The notes: generated from the sequence alone by a model not told the origin. Counted from the stretch's first letter, positions 1-11,499 are shown. The stretch: 64,000 nt of DNA from Mermis nigrescens (GCA_036768485.1 JAVLUZ010000142.1:4916049-4980048); one strand, 5' to 3'. A program made the numbers and translations.

Positions 1-298
1 CTTCTCAATTACATAAAGTTCTTCAAACATGCTGAAACTTGACAGAAATGCACGCTCCAAATGATCCTATGTAGAATTGCATAATATTTTCTATAATATG
101 TAATTCCTTAGGATATTCAAGGATATAAATTTTTAAAGTGGACAACTCTGCAGTCACTCCGCGCGCGCGATAAATTCCAGAATACACTTTGTGGTCCAGA
201 AAAAGTTACGTAAAATGACTTAGCACATTATGCAATACAAGAGTTGTTCCTAACTCATGCATATGGCATACGGTTTTAACCGGTATACGCACTTTGCA

Positions 299-502
299 CT
301 ATAGTCTGTTTCATTTAACTTTGAGGTTTTCTTTTGAATTTAATTCGCAAGTTTGATGCAGTAATGCGCTTTAGCAATAGCAAGCGTCTCACCATAAATA
401 GATATGCTGTAGAGTATCACAACTATACTATTAGTTTAAATCAGTTTTGTAGGCACTTTAAATTTTTTCAAAAAGCTCAAAGGTAAACGAAACGGACTAT
501 AG
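299..502. mobile_element. MITE, CTATAGTCTGTTTC ends
   Basis: A 204-bp AT-rich stretch begins CTATAGTCTGTTTCATTTAAC and ends GTAAACGAAACGGACTATAG, which are near-perfect inverted ends of about 20 bp. No open frame is present. Its ends resemble those of the 620-840 and 25,448-25,697 elements but the interior differs. It is probably a non-autonomous DNA transposon; superfamily unknown. Confidence 0.5.
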
Positions 503-619
503 GTATGCGGTTCTGTAATTCATGGAGCGCGCGAATTGACTTTAAGATTGGCCAATTACCCAAATTCATATCCTGGACCACCTACGGAATACTACATATT
601 TAGAAAAGATAATGCAATA

Positions 620-840
620 CTATAGTCTATTTCACGAAACCTTGTGCATGGATCACAATTGTCGAATCAATGTAAATCGATACAAAAACGGTTTAAAATT
701 TGTGCATAGTCATTGATAGGCAAATAAAATTTTACTGTGCAAAATTTTATTACTGTAGATTGCCTGAAAAACACTTTTGCACGTACTGCATCAACGCTAA
801 AAATTGATTTTCTTGCACAAGGTTTCGTCAGGTAGACTAC
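620..840. mobile_element. MITE with ACGAAACCTTGTGCA terminal inverted repeats
   Basis: The left end reads CTATAGTCTATTTCACGAAA and continues CCTTGTGCATGGATCA. The right end, TTGCACAAGGTTTCGTCAGG then TAGACTAC, is its imperfect reverse complement. A better preserved relative is at 25,448-25,697 with its block-B copy at 46,771-47,017, so this is a multi-copy family of about 220-250 bp. Confidence 0.6.
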
Positions 841-904
841 ATACAAATAGGATCAATTAAAACATAAGTATCTGTCAAGTTTCAGCATGTTTGGAGTACT
901 TTAC

Positions 905-1331
905 ACTACTTTACACCACCCAAAAGGCCCATATTTGCTTTTTTGCTGATTACTGTAGCCGAATATTTAACGCTTTAGGTTTTTGCGGCAGCACTTTGTA
1001 GATGCACCACAAAGCATAACACGACATCAATAAGAAGAATTTATAGCAATAAAGTCTGTTTCAAAATTCTTTGGGCTCTTTTACAGTAAGCTGATTCAAA
1101 AGCATTAAAAATTCAGCCAATCGGCTTAAGCAACCTTTTCAGTACGTTACTCATATGACCCAAACTTCAATAAACAATGTCAGCTGCTAGATTATATTTT
1201 GCGCGCAGTTTTGTGTTTTCTGGTATTCTACGAGTATGTTGTGTGAGAAACTTAATTAATGTTAAGCTTCATTCTTCTTTGACGTCTGTCTGCTTTGTCT
1301 GGTACTTAAAATTGGTTTTAACTGGTCTTGA
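905..1331. other. AT-rich DNA, no gene seen
   Basis: No convincing exon. The only notable open stretch (1,177-1,413) runs into a MITE and has no coding-like composition. The last eight bases, GGTCTTGA, are the left target-site copy of the MITE at 1,332. Confidence 0.5.
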
Positions 1332-1591
1332 CTATAGATGGGCAGCACCAAAATTCTGTGGGGATGCAAGATTTTTTAAAGGTCAAAAAATTGTCTTAAA
1401 AATAATGGTATAGCGAAAAAACACAATTTTTTAACGTTTCTCATCGATTACTATCAATTGGCATCAAAAAATTGCGAAAAAAACAAAAAAATCATAAATT
1501 GAATTCTGGGGGGAATATTTTGGTTTCTGGGGGATATTCGGCCTTCTGGGGTCTGCATACCCCCAAACTCCCTATCCCCACGCCCACTTAT
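1332..1591. mobile_element. hAT-like MITE with 8-bp target duplication
   Basis: A 260-bp non-coding element starts CTATAGATGGGCAGC and ends CGCCCACTTAT. It is bracketed by the identical octamer GGTCTTGA at 1,324-1,331 and 1,592-1,599. Short ends of the ATAGGTGGGCG type with 8-bp target duplications are typical of the hAT superfamily. Relatives lie at 22,010-22,280, 31,320-31,575, 39,653-39,923, 43,295-43,560 and 52,815-53,070, with a partial copy at 60,337-60,495. Confidence 0.65.
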
Positions 1592-1599
1592 GGTCTTGA

Positions 1600-3632
1600 A
1601 CATTTCATTCTTTCTTTTAGCCCATAACACCGCTTATTAGCCTTCAGTCTTACAATTTACATGTAATTACATGAACAGAAATGTTAATAATTCAATTATT
1701 ACGATTTCGAAATAATGCGTTATCGTTACAACATGATATTATTGCGCGTTTCTAAACACTGCGATTTATATAACAGCAATTTTTTTACTCATTTTCGTAG
1801 CTCATTTGTAAGAAAACTGAAACTCCAAATTTAGCTGCAGGACAAAATGGTTAAATATGCGCAAATGCACACCGCCTTCCTGCTCAAGATCTGTAACGTT
1901 ATCGACCAAGGTAACGAAAAGAGAAAATTCAAATTTTAAAATTCTGGAACTATTGCGTGTTACAGGCGACTTGATATGTTGAGCATTGGCCTCTTTTGTT
2001 GACTGCGAAATACAGACGTAAGAACGTATCAGTCGAATGTCCCGAATTCGCCGAATTTTTCATCATTTTGCGAGCCTGTTCGGAAACGTAGTCTGTCTGA
2101 AATTCAGCACTACTATTTGATTTCGAAAGTCATTTTTTGTGCGCCTAATTCTCCTGAAGGCCACCTTGAAGTAACGTGAGTGAATGTCTACGATCGGATT
2201 TCTTCGAATAGGTCTAGCATAGCAAAAGCCCCGGGCGACGAGACGACCAGTTTTGCCATTTTACGAATTTGATTGTTTGCAATAATCGCATTGACTTTTC
2301 TTGATGGAGAAATTCGTTAGGAATAATCGCCTTAAGTCGCAATTTATGTGCTTAACATACGTTAAATTCTGCTTGTTAGCCCATGGACTTGAAAATTAGG
2401 ATGTTGAGCTAATTTCAATCTTAACCCGTCTTTTGCTCTTTTTATTTCACAAATTCATGAGGAATTAATTATATTATGCTTTCCGATCAATTTTGTTATC
2501 GATGGCTCTTGTTATTTGACATCCTGTATGCGCTATTAATTTGCTCAAATCAGCTGAATATATTAGCTTATGGTATGTTTTACCTAATTGAAAAATTCTA
2601 CTACTTTTAAAAAAGTTGTTTGCGCGGGGATTTTGAGGGATTCTCTAGAAGACAATGGAAGTTTTCCGTTGAAAACAAAACAAAATTAATAATAAAAACA
2701 TAACTTTTACTTTGCGCTTGTCAGTGTTAAAGTGGAATTGTACGTAAGACGGTATGGTCCTGAACTAATACTAGATTTTTGTTCGATTCGCTTTTAATGT
2801 TGCTTGACTAAGTCTCTTAATAAATTATTTTGGTCGGGCTAGTTTTAGTCATAATCGACATTGTAATGAATTTTGCCTAAAAAATTTAAGTTCAATAATT
2901 CATGTTTCAAATTTATTGCATCGAAACAGCATTTTGGTGATTGCTACAGCTAAATTCAGTTCAGCGCTTAATTTTACCGAAGTCTGACAATTTGTAATAA
3001 GCATTGGGAAATAACGGGTTCGGTCGTTCAGCATACGTCCCACGAAAGTCTCAGTTTTGTACAAAAACTTTGAAATGTTCATAGGTCATGGACGCGATTT
3101 TACGTACTTTTTGCATTATCGACGCCGCGCGAGAATAATTCACTTTGTGCACTTTATGTACTTGTAATTATCATTTAATTTCCTTTACATTTTTCGAAAA
3201 TTTTTCGTGTTTCTTCGTTCTGGAAAGTGAGTGTGGTCAGAAAGGTCAAAAGATACTTTTAATGTGATTTTTAAGGCCAAAAAAACCAACTTTCGAGAAA
3301 TATTTAATATTTAAATATCAAATATATAAATATGTAATATATTTAAAAGTAAATAAACTCCTTAGGAGCTTACATGGGAAGCCGCCAAATTCCGGAAGGA
3401 GTCTGGATCGAGTAAAACGAGCAAAAATCTATAAAACACACCGAAAATTAAATTATGGGGGTCGATTCGGGGGGGGGTCCGCCAGGTCTAAACCCTCCCT
3501 CAAATTCCCCTATGCCCATCAGTGCTTAGAAGCCATGTGCTTTAGTTATTTTATAATAACGACAAGTACTTTGTATTATTATTAGTCACACCATTCAATA
3601 CACATTAATTCACATTTTTCGATGATTGTGAG
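1600..3632. other. intergenic or upstream intron DNA; possible weak exon at 1,847-1,910
   Basis: No strong gene. An ATG at 1,847 opens 21 codons ending at CAAG|GTAACG, a fair donor, but this leaves one base over. The first confident exon of the downstream gene starts in phase 0, so the two cannot be joined directly. Position 3,400-3,520 holds a degenerate dispersed repeat ending CCCCTATGCCCA. Confidence 0.35.
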
Positions 3633-3861
3633 ATTCTCAATTGCCCTGTCGATTGCAACGTGACGTTTTCGACCGCTGGGGACCAACAATGCCCCGGCTG
3701 CCAGTGTCTCTCCTCGGGGCAAAGGTGCTTGCCCATGATCTGTCCCACAGATTCCACTTGTGAGATCGTTCAGCGATTGGACGGCTGCTCAGATTGCGCT
3801 TGCCAGTCGGTCACTTATGAATATTTTGACGAGGAACGGAATGTGAATGTTTTCTCGACTG
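3633..3861 (+). CDS. cysteine-rich secreted-type protein, exon with two antistasin-like repeats
   Basis: This is the first recognisable exon of a three-exon gene (3,633-3,861; 4,774-5,091; 5,895-6,229). It opens after the acceptor GATGATTGTGAG in phase 0 and closes at ACTG|GTATTC in phase 1. The 76 codons encode two cysteine clusters: NCPVDC...QQCPGCQC and CLPMICPTDSTCEI...DGCSDCAC. The spacing C-x3-C followed by D-x-x-G-C-x-x-C-x-C resembles antistasin-like domains, which in animals often act as protease inhibitors or in extracellular proteins. Family assignment is by eye only. The initiator exon with a signal peptide was not found, so the N-terminus is incomplete. Extracellular location is inferred from cysteine density. 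Confidence 0.6.
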
Positions 3862-4773
3862 GTATTCAGACAATTTTGTTGAGTTTACGGTTTATTTTTA
3901 ATTCTACATATTTTCTTTCATTATCTTTTTAGATAAAAAGACATTATGCTGTAATTTAATAGATTTCGAGAAAAATCCAGACAGCTAACTGTCGGTGAGT
4001 GATAATTGTTAAGTTAAAAGCGTATATTGTATATTAGAATTTTACTGAACATTTATTGTCAAAAGGGTCAGTCATGAAAAAGTATGAAAGACATACATAA
4101 AATGAAAGATAAAAGACATAAGTTATTTTGTATTGATCTTATTTGTGATCAATACATTTTATTCGCATTATATGGAAAATTTATCCTGTATTTACCCACT
4201 TATGACGAAATTTAGGCATTGCACTCTTTGCTCACTTTTTAGTTAGGAAAGACGCTTACAATACCCTGTGTTACATGCGGAAATCTTCTGATATTTCAAG
4301 AATCCCTTTCATTAATGTCAGTAATTGTCAATAAAGCTGTAGTTACGAGCATTTACATACTAACATTATGTTGCCAATGCAACTTTTCAGCATTTTTATA
4401 GCTATTACTGCAAATTGGGCAATCATATGATTCAGTCTGCGGATCAACCGCCGTAAAACCCCCTGATTTAAATTTTTTTCATCGATCTAAAATAGCATCA
4501 AAAAAAGTAAAGTGCAGTATCTCATCTTAGTTGACGACTAGTTATTGATTTCAAGCATTTTCAAAAAAATTAAATTTTTATTAATTTTTAGCCCTAATCC
4601 ATTTCACCTTATCTTGTGATTAAATTTTACCCATTCTCTGTCTCAAAGTTTCGCAAAAGCCTATGCTATCTGGCCTATTCTTAGTTTATTTTCAATTTTC
4701 GCTCATGCGAATGTGTTTATTCTTTTTGACCGTTTTTTAACCATTTCACATTTTTATTCAATTTTCTTTTTAG

Positions 4774-5091
4774 AAGTTTTTGGCTCAATACCTCGCAAAG
4801 AAACTTGCAGCCTAGCCGACTCGATTTCGATCGAAAGTTGCGCTTCTGGCATGATCAACTACATGAGATTAACCGAATTGAAAAACGCAAATTTAGCATC
4901 GCAGCCAATTTATTCCATGTTTTTGTACGATTCGCTACAAATTAACGAAATATGCGCCTATTATAATCGAGCCTTGCGCTGTTTGAATTCCGACCTTCTG
5001 GCTAGATGCCGAGATAAGCATCGAAATTTGCATATGGTGGACAGCATGTTTCAGTCCATTTGTGACGCTTTATCCTCGAATAATCAAGAGT
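4774..5091 (+). CDS. cysteine-rich protein, middle exon (helical region)
   Basis: The exon begins after the pyrimidine-rich acceptor TTTTCTTTTTAG and ends at AGAGT|GTAAGC, a strong donor. Both borders are phase 1, so it joins cleanly to its neighbours. It encodes about 106 residues with spaced cysteines in a largely helical, hydrophilic context: KETCSLADS, IESCASGM, NEICAYYN, LRCLNSD, LLARCRDKH and FQSICDAL. This spacing recalls the cysteine-helical extracellular domains of the DUF19/T20D4.11 or chondroitin-proteoglycan-4 kind. That is only a resemblance and could be convergent. If the donor is skipped the frame reads to a TGA at 5,112-5,114, giving an alternative short C-terminus. Confidence 0.6.
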
Positions 5092-5339
5092 GTAAGCGGA
5101 AGGCATTGCATTGAAGAGTCTTTTTATCTTTCTTATCCTATTTTGCTTATTTTTTAGACCCATTACTTAGAGATGCGAATCGATGGCTGCATTAAAGAAA
5201 GTGATGATTAAAATTTCATATATATATCGTCTCAGACCTATTCAAGTTTTCATACATTTTTCGCAAAAAGGCTTTGTACGAAAGCAAACGAAGTTCGAAC
5301 CTAATGAAGGATACAGCTTAATAGCATACGTGTTCTTAT

Positions 5340-5515
5340 GAGTGTCTGCCATGGACAGCGGTCAAATTCTAGGGAATCTGGATGAGACAAAAGTAAAAAA
5401 AATCGCAAAAAAATATGTCGAAAATTCAATCCTGGCGTCTATCGATTTTTTAGGTGGGTGGAGGGCAAACCCTCTTCCATAATCCCTCCCCTACGCCCAC
5501 GTGTGAAGACCTCCA
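5340..5515. repeat. degenerate dispersed repeat in intron
   Basis: This intronic piece ends CCCTCCCCTACGCCCACGTG and carries the motif AAAATTCAATCCTGG upstream. This arrangement is seen in the hAT-like MITE family, but no clean left end or target duplication could be found. A similar tail lies at 3,480-3,515. Confidence 0.35.
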
Positions 5516-5894
5516 GAATGGTTGGCGATCATCGTAAAATGACTGCTAGCTCCGGAATTTTCGATTTTATAAAAGAAATCGTTTGGCTCAAAAGTGTCAA
5601 ATTTTCGGCGTTTCGCGTCAAATAATCATTTTTTGATTCTATTTTGTTCAATTTACGTAATTTGTTTTCAAATTTTTCCAAAATTTTCATTACAAATAAA
5701 ATTTATATGCATGTCTTTATCCTTACGAATCTCACTATAAATAATAAGGGAGGGCGAAAAAACGAAAAAATGAGTCGAAAATGAGGCAGAGATCTAGGAA
5801 AAAAGATGAAAACGCGAGAAAGTGAAAAATTAAATTGATTTTGATGCCTTTTCGTAAAAACGTTCGATTTTTTAAAATACGTTTCTTTGTTCAG

Positions 5895-6229
5895 CGCAGC
5901 AATTTTCGAGGACTTACGATTGTTTGCGAAATATATTAACTAGTCACCGCACGATCGATTATTGCTCGGACGTATTAACGCGACGAGTGGAAAAAGCGGC
6001 GCGGGCCCAAATGGCCGCCGGCGAGAAAAGAGCCGAAAAATGCGCTGCCTTGAACGATTTTTTGGACTGCGCCCAGCAGGCAGCGCGGGATTATTGCGCT
6101 CCCGAGGCGGCCCAATTTTTCGTCACGGTTCTTTTGGCGGCCCGGCAGAACGTGGCGCCCGAATGCGACAAGGATCCCGATCATTTGCGCTTCGTACCTT
6201 GGCCAGCAAATGACGGTTCGTTTTCATGA
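5895..6229 (+). CDS. cysteine-rich protein, last recognised exon
   Basis: The acceptor TTTCTTTGTTCAG opens in phase 1, making a serine codon across the junction with the exon at 4,774-5,091. The frame then runs open to TGA at 6,227-6,229. It continues the helical cysteine-rich region: YDCLRN, DYCSDVL, EKCAALND, LDCAQQ, DYCAPE and PECDKD. Composition is strikingly richer in G+C than the surrounding introns, which supports real coding sequence. The end is uncertain: a splice at AATGACG|GTTCG just before the stop is possible, and no AATAAA was noted close by. The three exons together give about 290 residues. The function is unknown beyond a likely secreted, disulfide-bonded protein. Confidence 0.6.
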
Positions 6230-7320
6230 CGAAATCTCATTAACTAATTAATTAATTAGTCAATTTATTTATTTATTAATTTAATGGAAGTTTATTCATA
6301 AATTTATCTATTTATTATTTAATTGATATAATTTAATCGAAGTTTCTTCTGGATTGAATTTAAATTATTGAGAATTGAAATTATAAATCAAATTTTAAAT
6401 TAAATTATTTCAAATTATTAGGCACCACTGTAAAACTTTGTGCAAGCGTAGACCATAAATTCAGGGCATGGCCGGTCTGGGGGTTAGTCAAAGAGCTTTT
6501 TTAGCCGAAATGGCATCGAAAACGGATATAAATGCGAATAGTGTAAAGACTAGATCAACCCACAGGCTCACGTAATAGAAATTTTGCCGAAAATTCTTAA
6601 TTTTTGAAATTTTTAGCTTTCATTTTGCCTCATTTTCCCCGAAACATTTACAATTCATCTATTATATACCCCTAACCCCATGTGCATGCCTGTTGTAGAC
6701 TCCTCCATTTTGTTCCTTTCCGAAAAGTTGCAAGTGCCTATCCGTTTTAGTGCTCGAGATCGTTCGATCTTAACTTGGCGTATGTCTTGTGTTGGTGCCC
6801 GTCTTAACTTAGCACATGTCTGAACTTGGCGCCTATCTAAACTTGGCGCATGATAAATGAACAGTGTATGGGGATAGGCTGGATTATAATAAGGTATGCA
6901 CATTAGGGGAACCCCTGATTTTTGGCACAATTTCGGCCAAAAAAGCGAAAATGTAGCAGATCCCCGTGGAAAACTTGTTATACTCGTATGTACTTGTCTG
7001 ATCGTAATTAGAATTATGATCGAACGGATAGAAGCTTCGCCAATTCACAAGATATAACTATCGAGTCGAAAATTCAAAGGTCCTAAATGTGGCATTCAAC
7101 TTTCATACTCGCGTTATTTTCAGTGCACAACAATGGTTTTTTGAGCTGATCAAAAAAAAAAAATTACGGGAACCAGACTTTGACACATATCTCATTAAAA
7201 AGAGTATAAAATTCTTTAGCTATTTACTGAAAAAATTTTTGAAATATGTTGCAATCACAAAAAAAATGAATAAAAATGTTTAAGAAAATAGTAATTTTCC
7301 AATATGGCTGCCTAAATGGC
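6230..7320. other. AT-rich intergenic DNA
   Basis: 6,235-6,420 is a very AT-rich run of TAATTAAT and TTTATTTA words. 6,470-6,660 resembles parts of 36,430-36,700 (CGAAAATGG, AAATTTTTAG words), suggesting an old dispersed repeat. No exon could be supported. Confidence 0.4.
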
Positions 7321-7359
7321 TAACCATTAAGGCCCGAATACCCGAAAGCGGAGTGAATT

Positions 7360-7476
7360 TACTCCGGAGTAAGGCTTACTCCGGAGTAGTTACTCTAGAG
7401 TAAATCGCAAATTAACTTGCTCCGAGATTCGGTATACCCGACAGTGGAGTAAAGGTGGAGTAGTTACTCCGGAGTA
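7360..7476. repeat. cluster of TACTCCGGAGTA palindromes
   Basis: The 12-bp perfect palindrome TACTCCGGAGTA occurs at 7,360-7,371, 7,377-7,388 and 7,465-7,476. A variant, TACTCTAGAGTA, is at 7,391-7,402. The flanks also repeat GGAGTAAAGGTGGAGTA words. It may be the end of a foldback transposon or a protein-binding cluster; no coding sequence is present. Confidence 0.5.
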
Positions 7477-7842
7477 ATTCGTGTAGTATCGTATTTATTC
7501 TGCATAAAATCATGGATTAAAGGCATAATATAGTTAGGTTGACTGATACCATTATAATGCTAATGAATTCACTCATCTCAGACAAGTTAATGTGATATTT
7601 CAAGATCACCTTCAGACTTAATTTTAATTATCTATCTGTGTTGTAATTTCCCGTAAAATATTTAGAATGCACAGGGGCAATCTAGGCACGTCGCTTTTAG
7701 AGGGAAAGCGGCCACTCGCTTAGCTGTCGTAAAAATCATATAAAAGGATAAGGCAGTGATAGTGATAGTGATAAAGGGGTGGGCGAAAGCCCTTCACGCA
7801 GGCTAAGAAGCCCATTGTGTACCCCACGGAAACTTTTGAGAG

Positions 7843-9490
7843 CTAGTCGCACAAACGTTTTGAGGCTTTAATAAACCCCAAAAGTTGAGCAACAGGCTCC
7901 TGTAAAACTGCCGAGGGTTCAATATGTGGAGCATGGAAGAACCTAGCTCTCAACTTATCAAACCCAGGGCAGTGACAAAGGAAGTGGATAGAATCCTCTT
8001 CTGTGAGCAGACATTTAGCGCATTTGGGGTTGTCAGAAACCCCAATAGTACATAGGTGTCTGTTGAGGGGACAGTGTCCAGTTAAGAGACCTATTACTGT
8101 CTTAAGCAGCTTACGACCTAAGCTGATCAAGGAGCTGGCTATTTTCTTGCATGGCCTCTCCATAAAGGATCTGGCCTGACGACAAGTCTTTTGCTCACTC
8201 CAATATTGAACATGTTGTTCCCTGACCCAGCTGTTGATGTCAGCCTTAGCAACAGCTCTGGAGACAGCAACTACCGGTTCTGGGCCAACATGTTTACGTG
8301 CTGATCCCATTTTTGCAGCATGATCCGCAAATTCATTGCCCTCAATGCCGCAGTGACCTGGGACCCATAATAATTTGACATTGTTATACTGCGAGAGTTC
8401 TTGCAAAGCAAGAACACACTCGAGAACTAACTTTGAAGACACTTTTGGAGATAGAAGTGACTTCAGAGCAGATTGACTGTCAGAGCAAATAAAGATGTTC
8501 TCATTTCTGAGGGCCATCAATTCTCTGCTACGGCAGCATTGCAAAATAGCAAGTATTTCTGCCTGAAAGACAGTACACATACTGCCTAAGGTAAAATACC
8601 GCATCTGTTTTAAGTTCTGGAAATAGATGCCCGCGCCTGAGGTATTCACAAAGCGTGATCCATCAGTGTAGCAGACAATTCCAGGAGGCGAGAGAATATC
8701 CACTCTAGATTTTTCCCAGTCATCCCTAGTAGGAAACTGAATGGTATAAAGTCTACCAAAAATAAATTTTGGTACAATGAAGTCACTTGGCATTTTGAGC
8801 ACTGGCCTAATGGCCTTAGCCCAAACAGCATTGTGACCTACAACCTTGCCTTTTGCATTCCAACTGCCAGCTATGTTTAGTCGATATGCCGCTGCCCTTG
8901 CACAACCCTCCACAAAGATATGCAGGGGAGGCAGGTCCAGCAAGACTTCCATGGCTGCAGTCGGTGTGGTGCACATGGCACTACAAATGCTGAGGCAAGC
9001 CATTCTATGTAAATGATTAAGCTGACATTTCACAGTAGACAAGTGTGCACGAGGCCACCAGATTAGTGCAGCATAGGTGATCATGGGTCTAATCACAGAC
9101 ACGAAAAGCCATCGCATGACTCGTGGTGATAGACCCCAGGATTTCCCTACAGCTCTACGACATTGCCAGAATGCATTAACAGCCTTCTGACATTTGACCT
9201 CTACATGATTGCGCCAGTTTAATTTTTGGTCCAAAATAAGTCCCAAAAATTTGACCTGGTTTGCACGTTGTAGTGGCATACCATAGAAAATTGGTGGTTT
9301 AAACCCATCAAGTTTCCGTTTATGAGTGAATAGCACCATTTCGGTTTTCTGTGGGTTCACAGATAGACCATTATGGTGACACCACTGTTCCACCTTGGCT
9401 AAACCACTTTCCATAAGTGAGGAAATGGTGTCAAGGAACTTTCCAGTAACAAGGATTGCCAAATCATCAGCATATCCTTGACCACCACAA
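7843..9490 (-). pseudogene. ORF2 3' part: RT end, RNase H, zinc knuckle
   Basis: This continues ORF2 after the RT frame break. It opens with the RT catalytic motif C (GYADDLAI), followed by the thumb/connection region. Next is an RNase H domain with all acidic residues visible in the ~550-residue frame: D279 (YTDGS), E314 (QAEILAI), D340 (CSDSQSA) and D392 (NEFADHAA), plus the WVPGHCGIEGN loop. The C-terminal region has the pattern GHCPLNRHL...KCAKCL...HFLCHCPGF, a knuckle common in I/R1/Jockey-group elements. The stop is at 7,843. RNase H removes the RNA strand during target-primed reverse transcription. The protein is disconnected from its N-terminal half by the frame break at about 9,480-9,490. 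Confidence 0.8.
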
Positions 9491-11474
9491 GGCACCACAG
9501 CAAAGGAGATAGTACACCTCCTTGTGGACAGCCTTTTGTGGTAGTAAAGATCATGCTGTCTCCATAAGAGTCAGTCATGATATGGCGAAATCTTAGCATA
9601 GCATCAATCCATTTAACAATGGTCTGATGTATGCCATGATTGGATGCTGCTTTGCAGATAGCATTGAAGGTTGTATTGTCAAATGCCCCTTCAATGTCCA
9701 GAAAAACGCCCAGTGTGAATTGTTTGTTGTCTAATGCCCGTTCAATTCTAGAAACTAGTTCATGAAGGGCCGTATCAACAGACTTTCCACACTGATACGC
9801 ATGTTGTGTAACATGTAAAGGATGTTCCAGCAAGGGACCATCTCTTATAAAGCGATCAATTAATCTTTCCATACACTTCAGTAAGAAGGAGGAAAGACTA
9901 ATTGGTCTGAAGGATTTTGCCAGGTCATAGGAACTACGCCCTGGCTTAGGGATAAAGATGACCTTTACTTGCCGCCAGGCTATTGGAACATAGCCAAGTG
10001 CTAGGCATCTTCGATAAATATTCACTAGGGGTCTCACCAGCATGTCCAGTCCTTCCTGCAAAAGAGCTGGAAAAATGCCATCAACCCCTGGAGTCTTGTA
10101 GGGTTCGAAGGACTTTACAGCCCAGCGAACCTTATCAGGTGTTATCACCCTGCAGGCCAGAACTTGGTCACCAAAGCCAGAAAAACTGGTTGGGCCCAAT
10201 GTGTCCGGATATGCCTCATTTCCAACTGCAAAGCTGCCAGGAAAGTGAGTGTCAAGAAGGTGAAGCAGGGTTTCCCTTCGGTTGAGTGTATACTGACCCG
10301 AAGGTAGTTTTAATGAGCCAACTTCACCTACTTGAGGTTTACATAAAATGCGGCGAAGCCTAGCAGCATCCGACATTTTTCCAATGTTGGAGCAGTAGTC
10401 CTGCCAGCACAATTGCTTTCTAATGCGTATAAGATGCTTATACTCCTGTCGAACCTTGCGGTAATCAGCCCAATCGGAAATTGATTGAGATAATTTCGCT
10501 TGATTCCAAGCTCTCCTACTTTTCTTACGGAGGTCTTGGAGCTCCCTATTCCACCAGGGAATAGGTTTGCTCTTTTCCCTCTGTAATGTGCAGGAGTTCT
10601 CATATGAGGATGTAAGTGCTTGCTGTACAAAGTCAACAGCACCCTCTACGTCCTCTTTTGTTGAGCAACTAGGAGCCCAAGAACCCAAGCGACTACTAAG
10701 GTGCTGCTTAAAAAGAGCCCAATTAGTGGACCTTGGATTCCTGTACAACCTAGAAGAAAAGGAATCAGCATGTAAAGAGAAGCGTATCTGTCTGTGGTCA
10801 GATAGAGACTCCTCTTGTGAGACATGCCAGTTTCTAATATCATTAGTGAGGTCGAGAGAACATAAGGTTAGATCAATAACCTCCTGTCTCTTTGCCACAA
10901 CAAATGTAGGTTCGCTTCCCCTATTTAATAAAATTAAATTGGTTGAGGCTAAATATTCAGCAAGTGCAGTCCCACGTTTATTGGTATCGCTGCTGCCCCA
11001 CAAGTTGTGGTGAGCATTGGCGTCACACCCAATAATTAGTGGTATCTGCTTTTTACTGCAGTAGTCAACCAGAAGAGAAAAAGCTCTACCTGGAGGTAAA
11101 TGAGGAGAGTCAAAAGGCAGGTATGCTGATGTAACAATGATGTTACGCCAGTGCCCTGCACTTTTATAACTTAACTCAACAGACACCATGTCACGGTTGC
11201 TGAATTGTTGGAGGAGCACTGGGTTAAGTTTCCGTGAGACAAGCACGCAAGCCCTTGGTCCTTGTACCACAGTCCCTACTAACACAGTATATAGTTTATC
11301 ATTTAATCCACATACCTTGTTCTTATAGATCCAAGGCTCCTGGATCAACGCTAGTTTTGTCTGCAGTTTTGCTAGGCAGCGACTAAGTACACCAGTCGCA
11401 CCTTGGCTATGCTGCAAGTTGATCTGGAATAATTCCAGTACTGATTGGGATGGGAGAGTACTAGTACCAACCAT
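9480..11474 (-). pseudogene. ORF2 5' part: endonuclease and RT fingers/palm
   Basis: The start codon ATG is at 11,474, 25 bp after the ORF1 stop. The endonuclease/exonuclease/phosphatase domain spans residues ~12-235: N19 (QINLQHS), E46 (QEPW), D151/N153/H155 (GCDANAHH), D201 (IDLTL) and D226-H227 (LSDHRQ). It would nick target DNA. RT begins at about residue 440 (TPGVDGIFP), with IPKPGRSS, FRPISLSS, motif A LDIEGAFDN and motif B GCPQGGVLSPLLW. After WCLVV the frame leaves the RT, and YADD follows almost at once in another frame. Relatives have roughly ten more residues between these motifs, so an out-of-frame deletion is the best reading. Confidence 0.8.
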
Positions 11475-11499
11475 CCTAATCTATGTACAAATTATGCGC

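Larger units (their letters stand above)
11..904. repeat. composite inverted-repeat element with nested MITEs
   Basis: The left arm at 11-75 and the right arm at about 837-904 are inverted copies. CATGCTGAAACTTGACAG near position 28 is answered by CTGTCAAGTTTCAGCATG at 872-889, and GATCCTATGTAG by CTACATACAAATAGGATC. Two smaller inverted-repeat elements (299-502 and 620-840) lie inside. No coding potential was seen. This looks like a foldback-type non-autonomous element carrying nested insertions; the outer ends are not certain because the window begins here. Confidence 0.5.

Noticed and set aside
1177..1413. 78-codon frame
   Set aside because: Runs into the MITE at 1,332 and shows no splice borders or coding character.
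1847..1910. Possible first exon (ATG to CAAG|GTAACG) of the 3,633-6,229 gene
   Set aside because: Its phase does not match the phase-0 acceptor at 3,633 and it lacks a convincing signal peptide. Kept only as a note.
9983..11013. Plus-strand frames of 100-150 codons
   Set aside because: They are antisense shadows of the retrotransposon ORF2, which has clear endonuclease and RT motifs on the minus strand.
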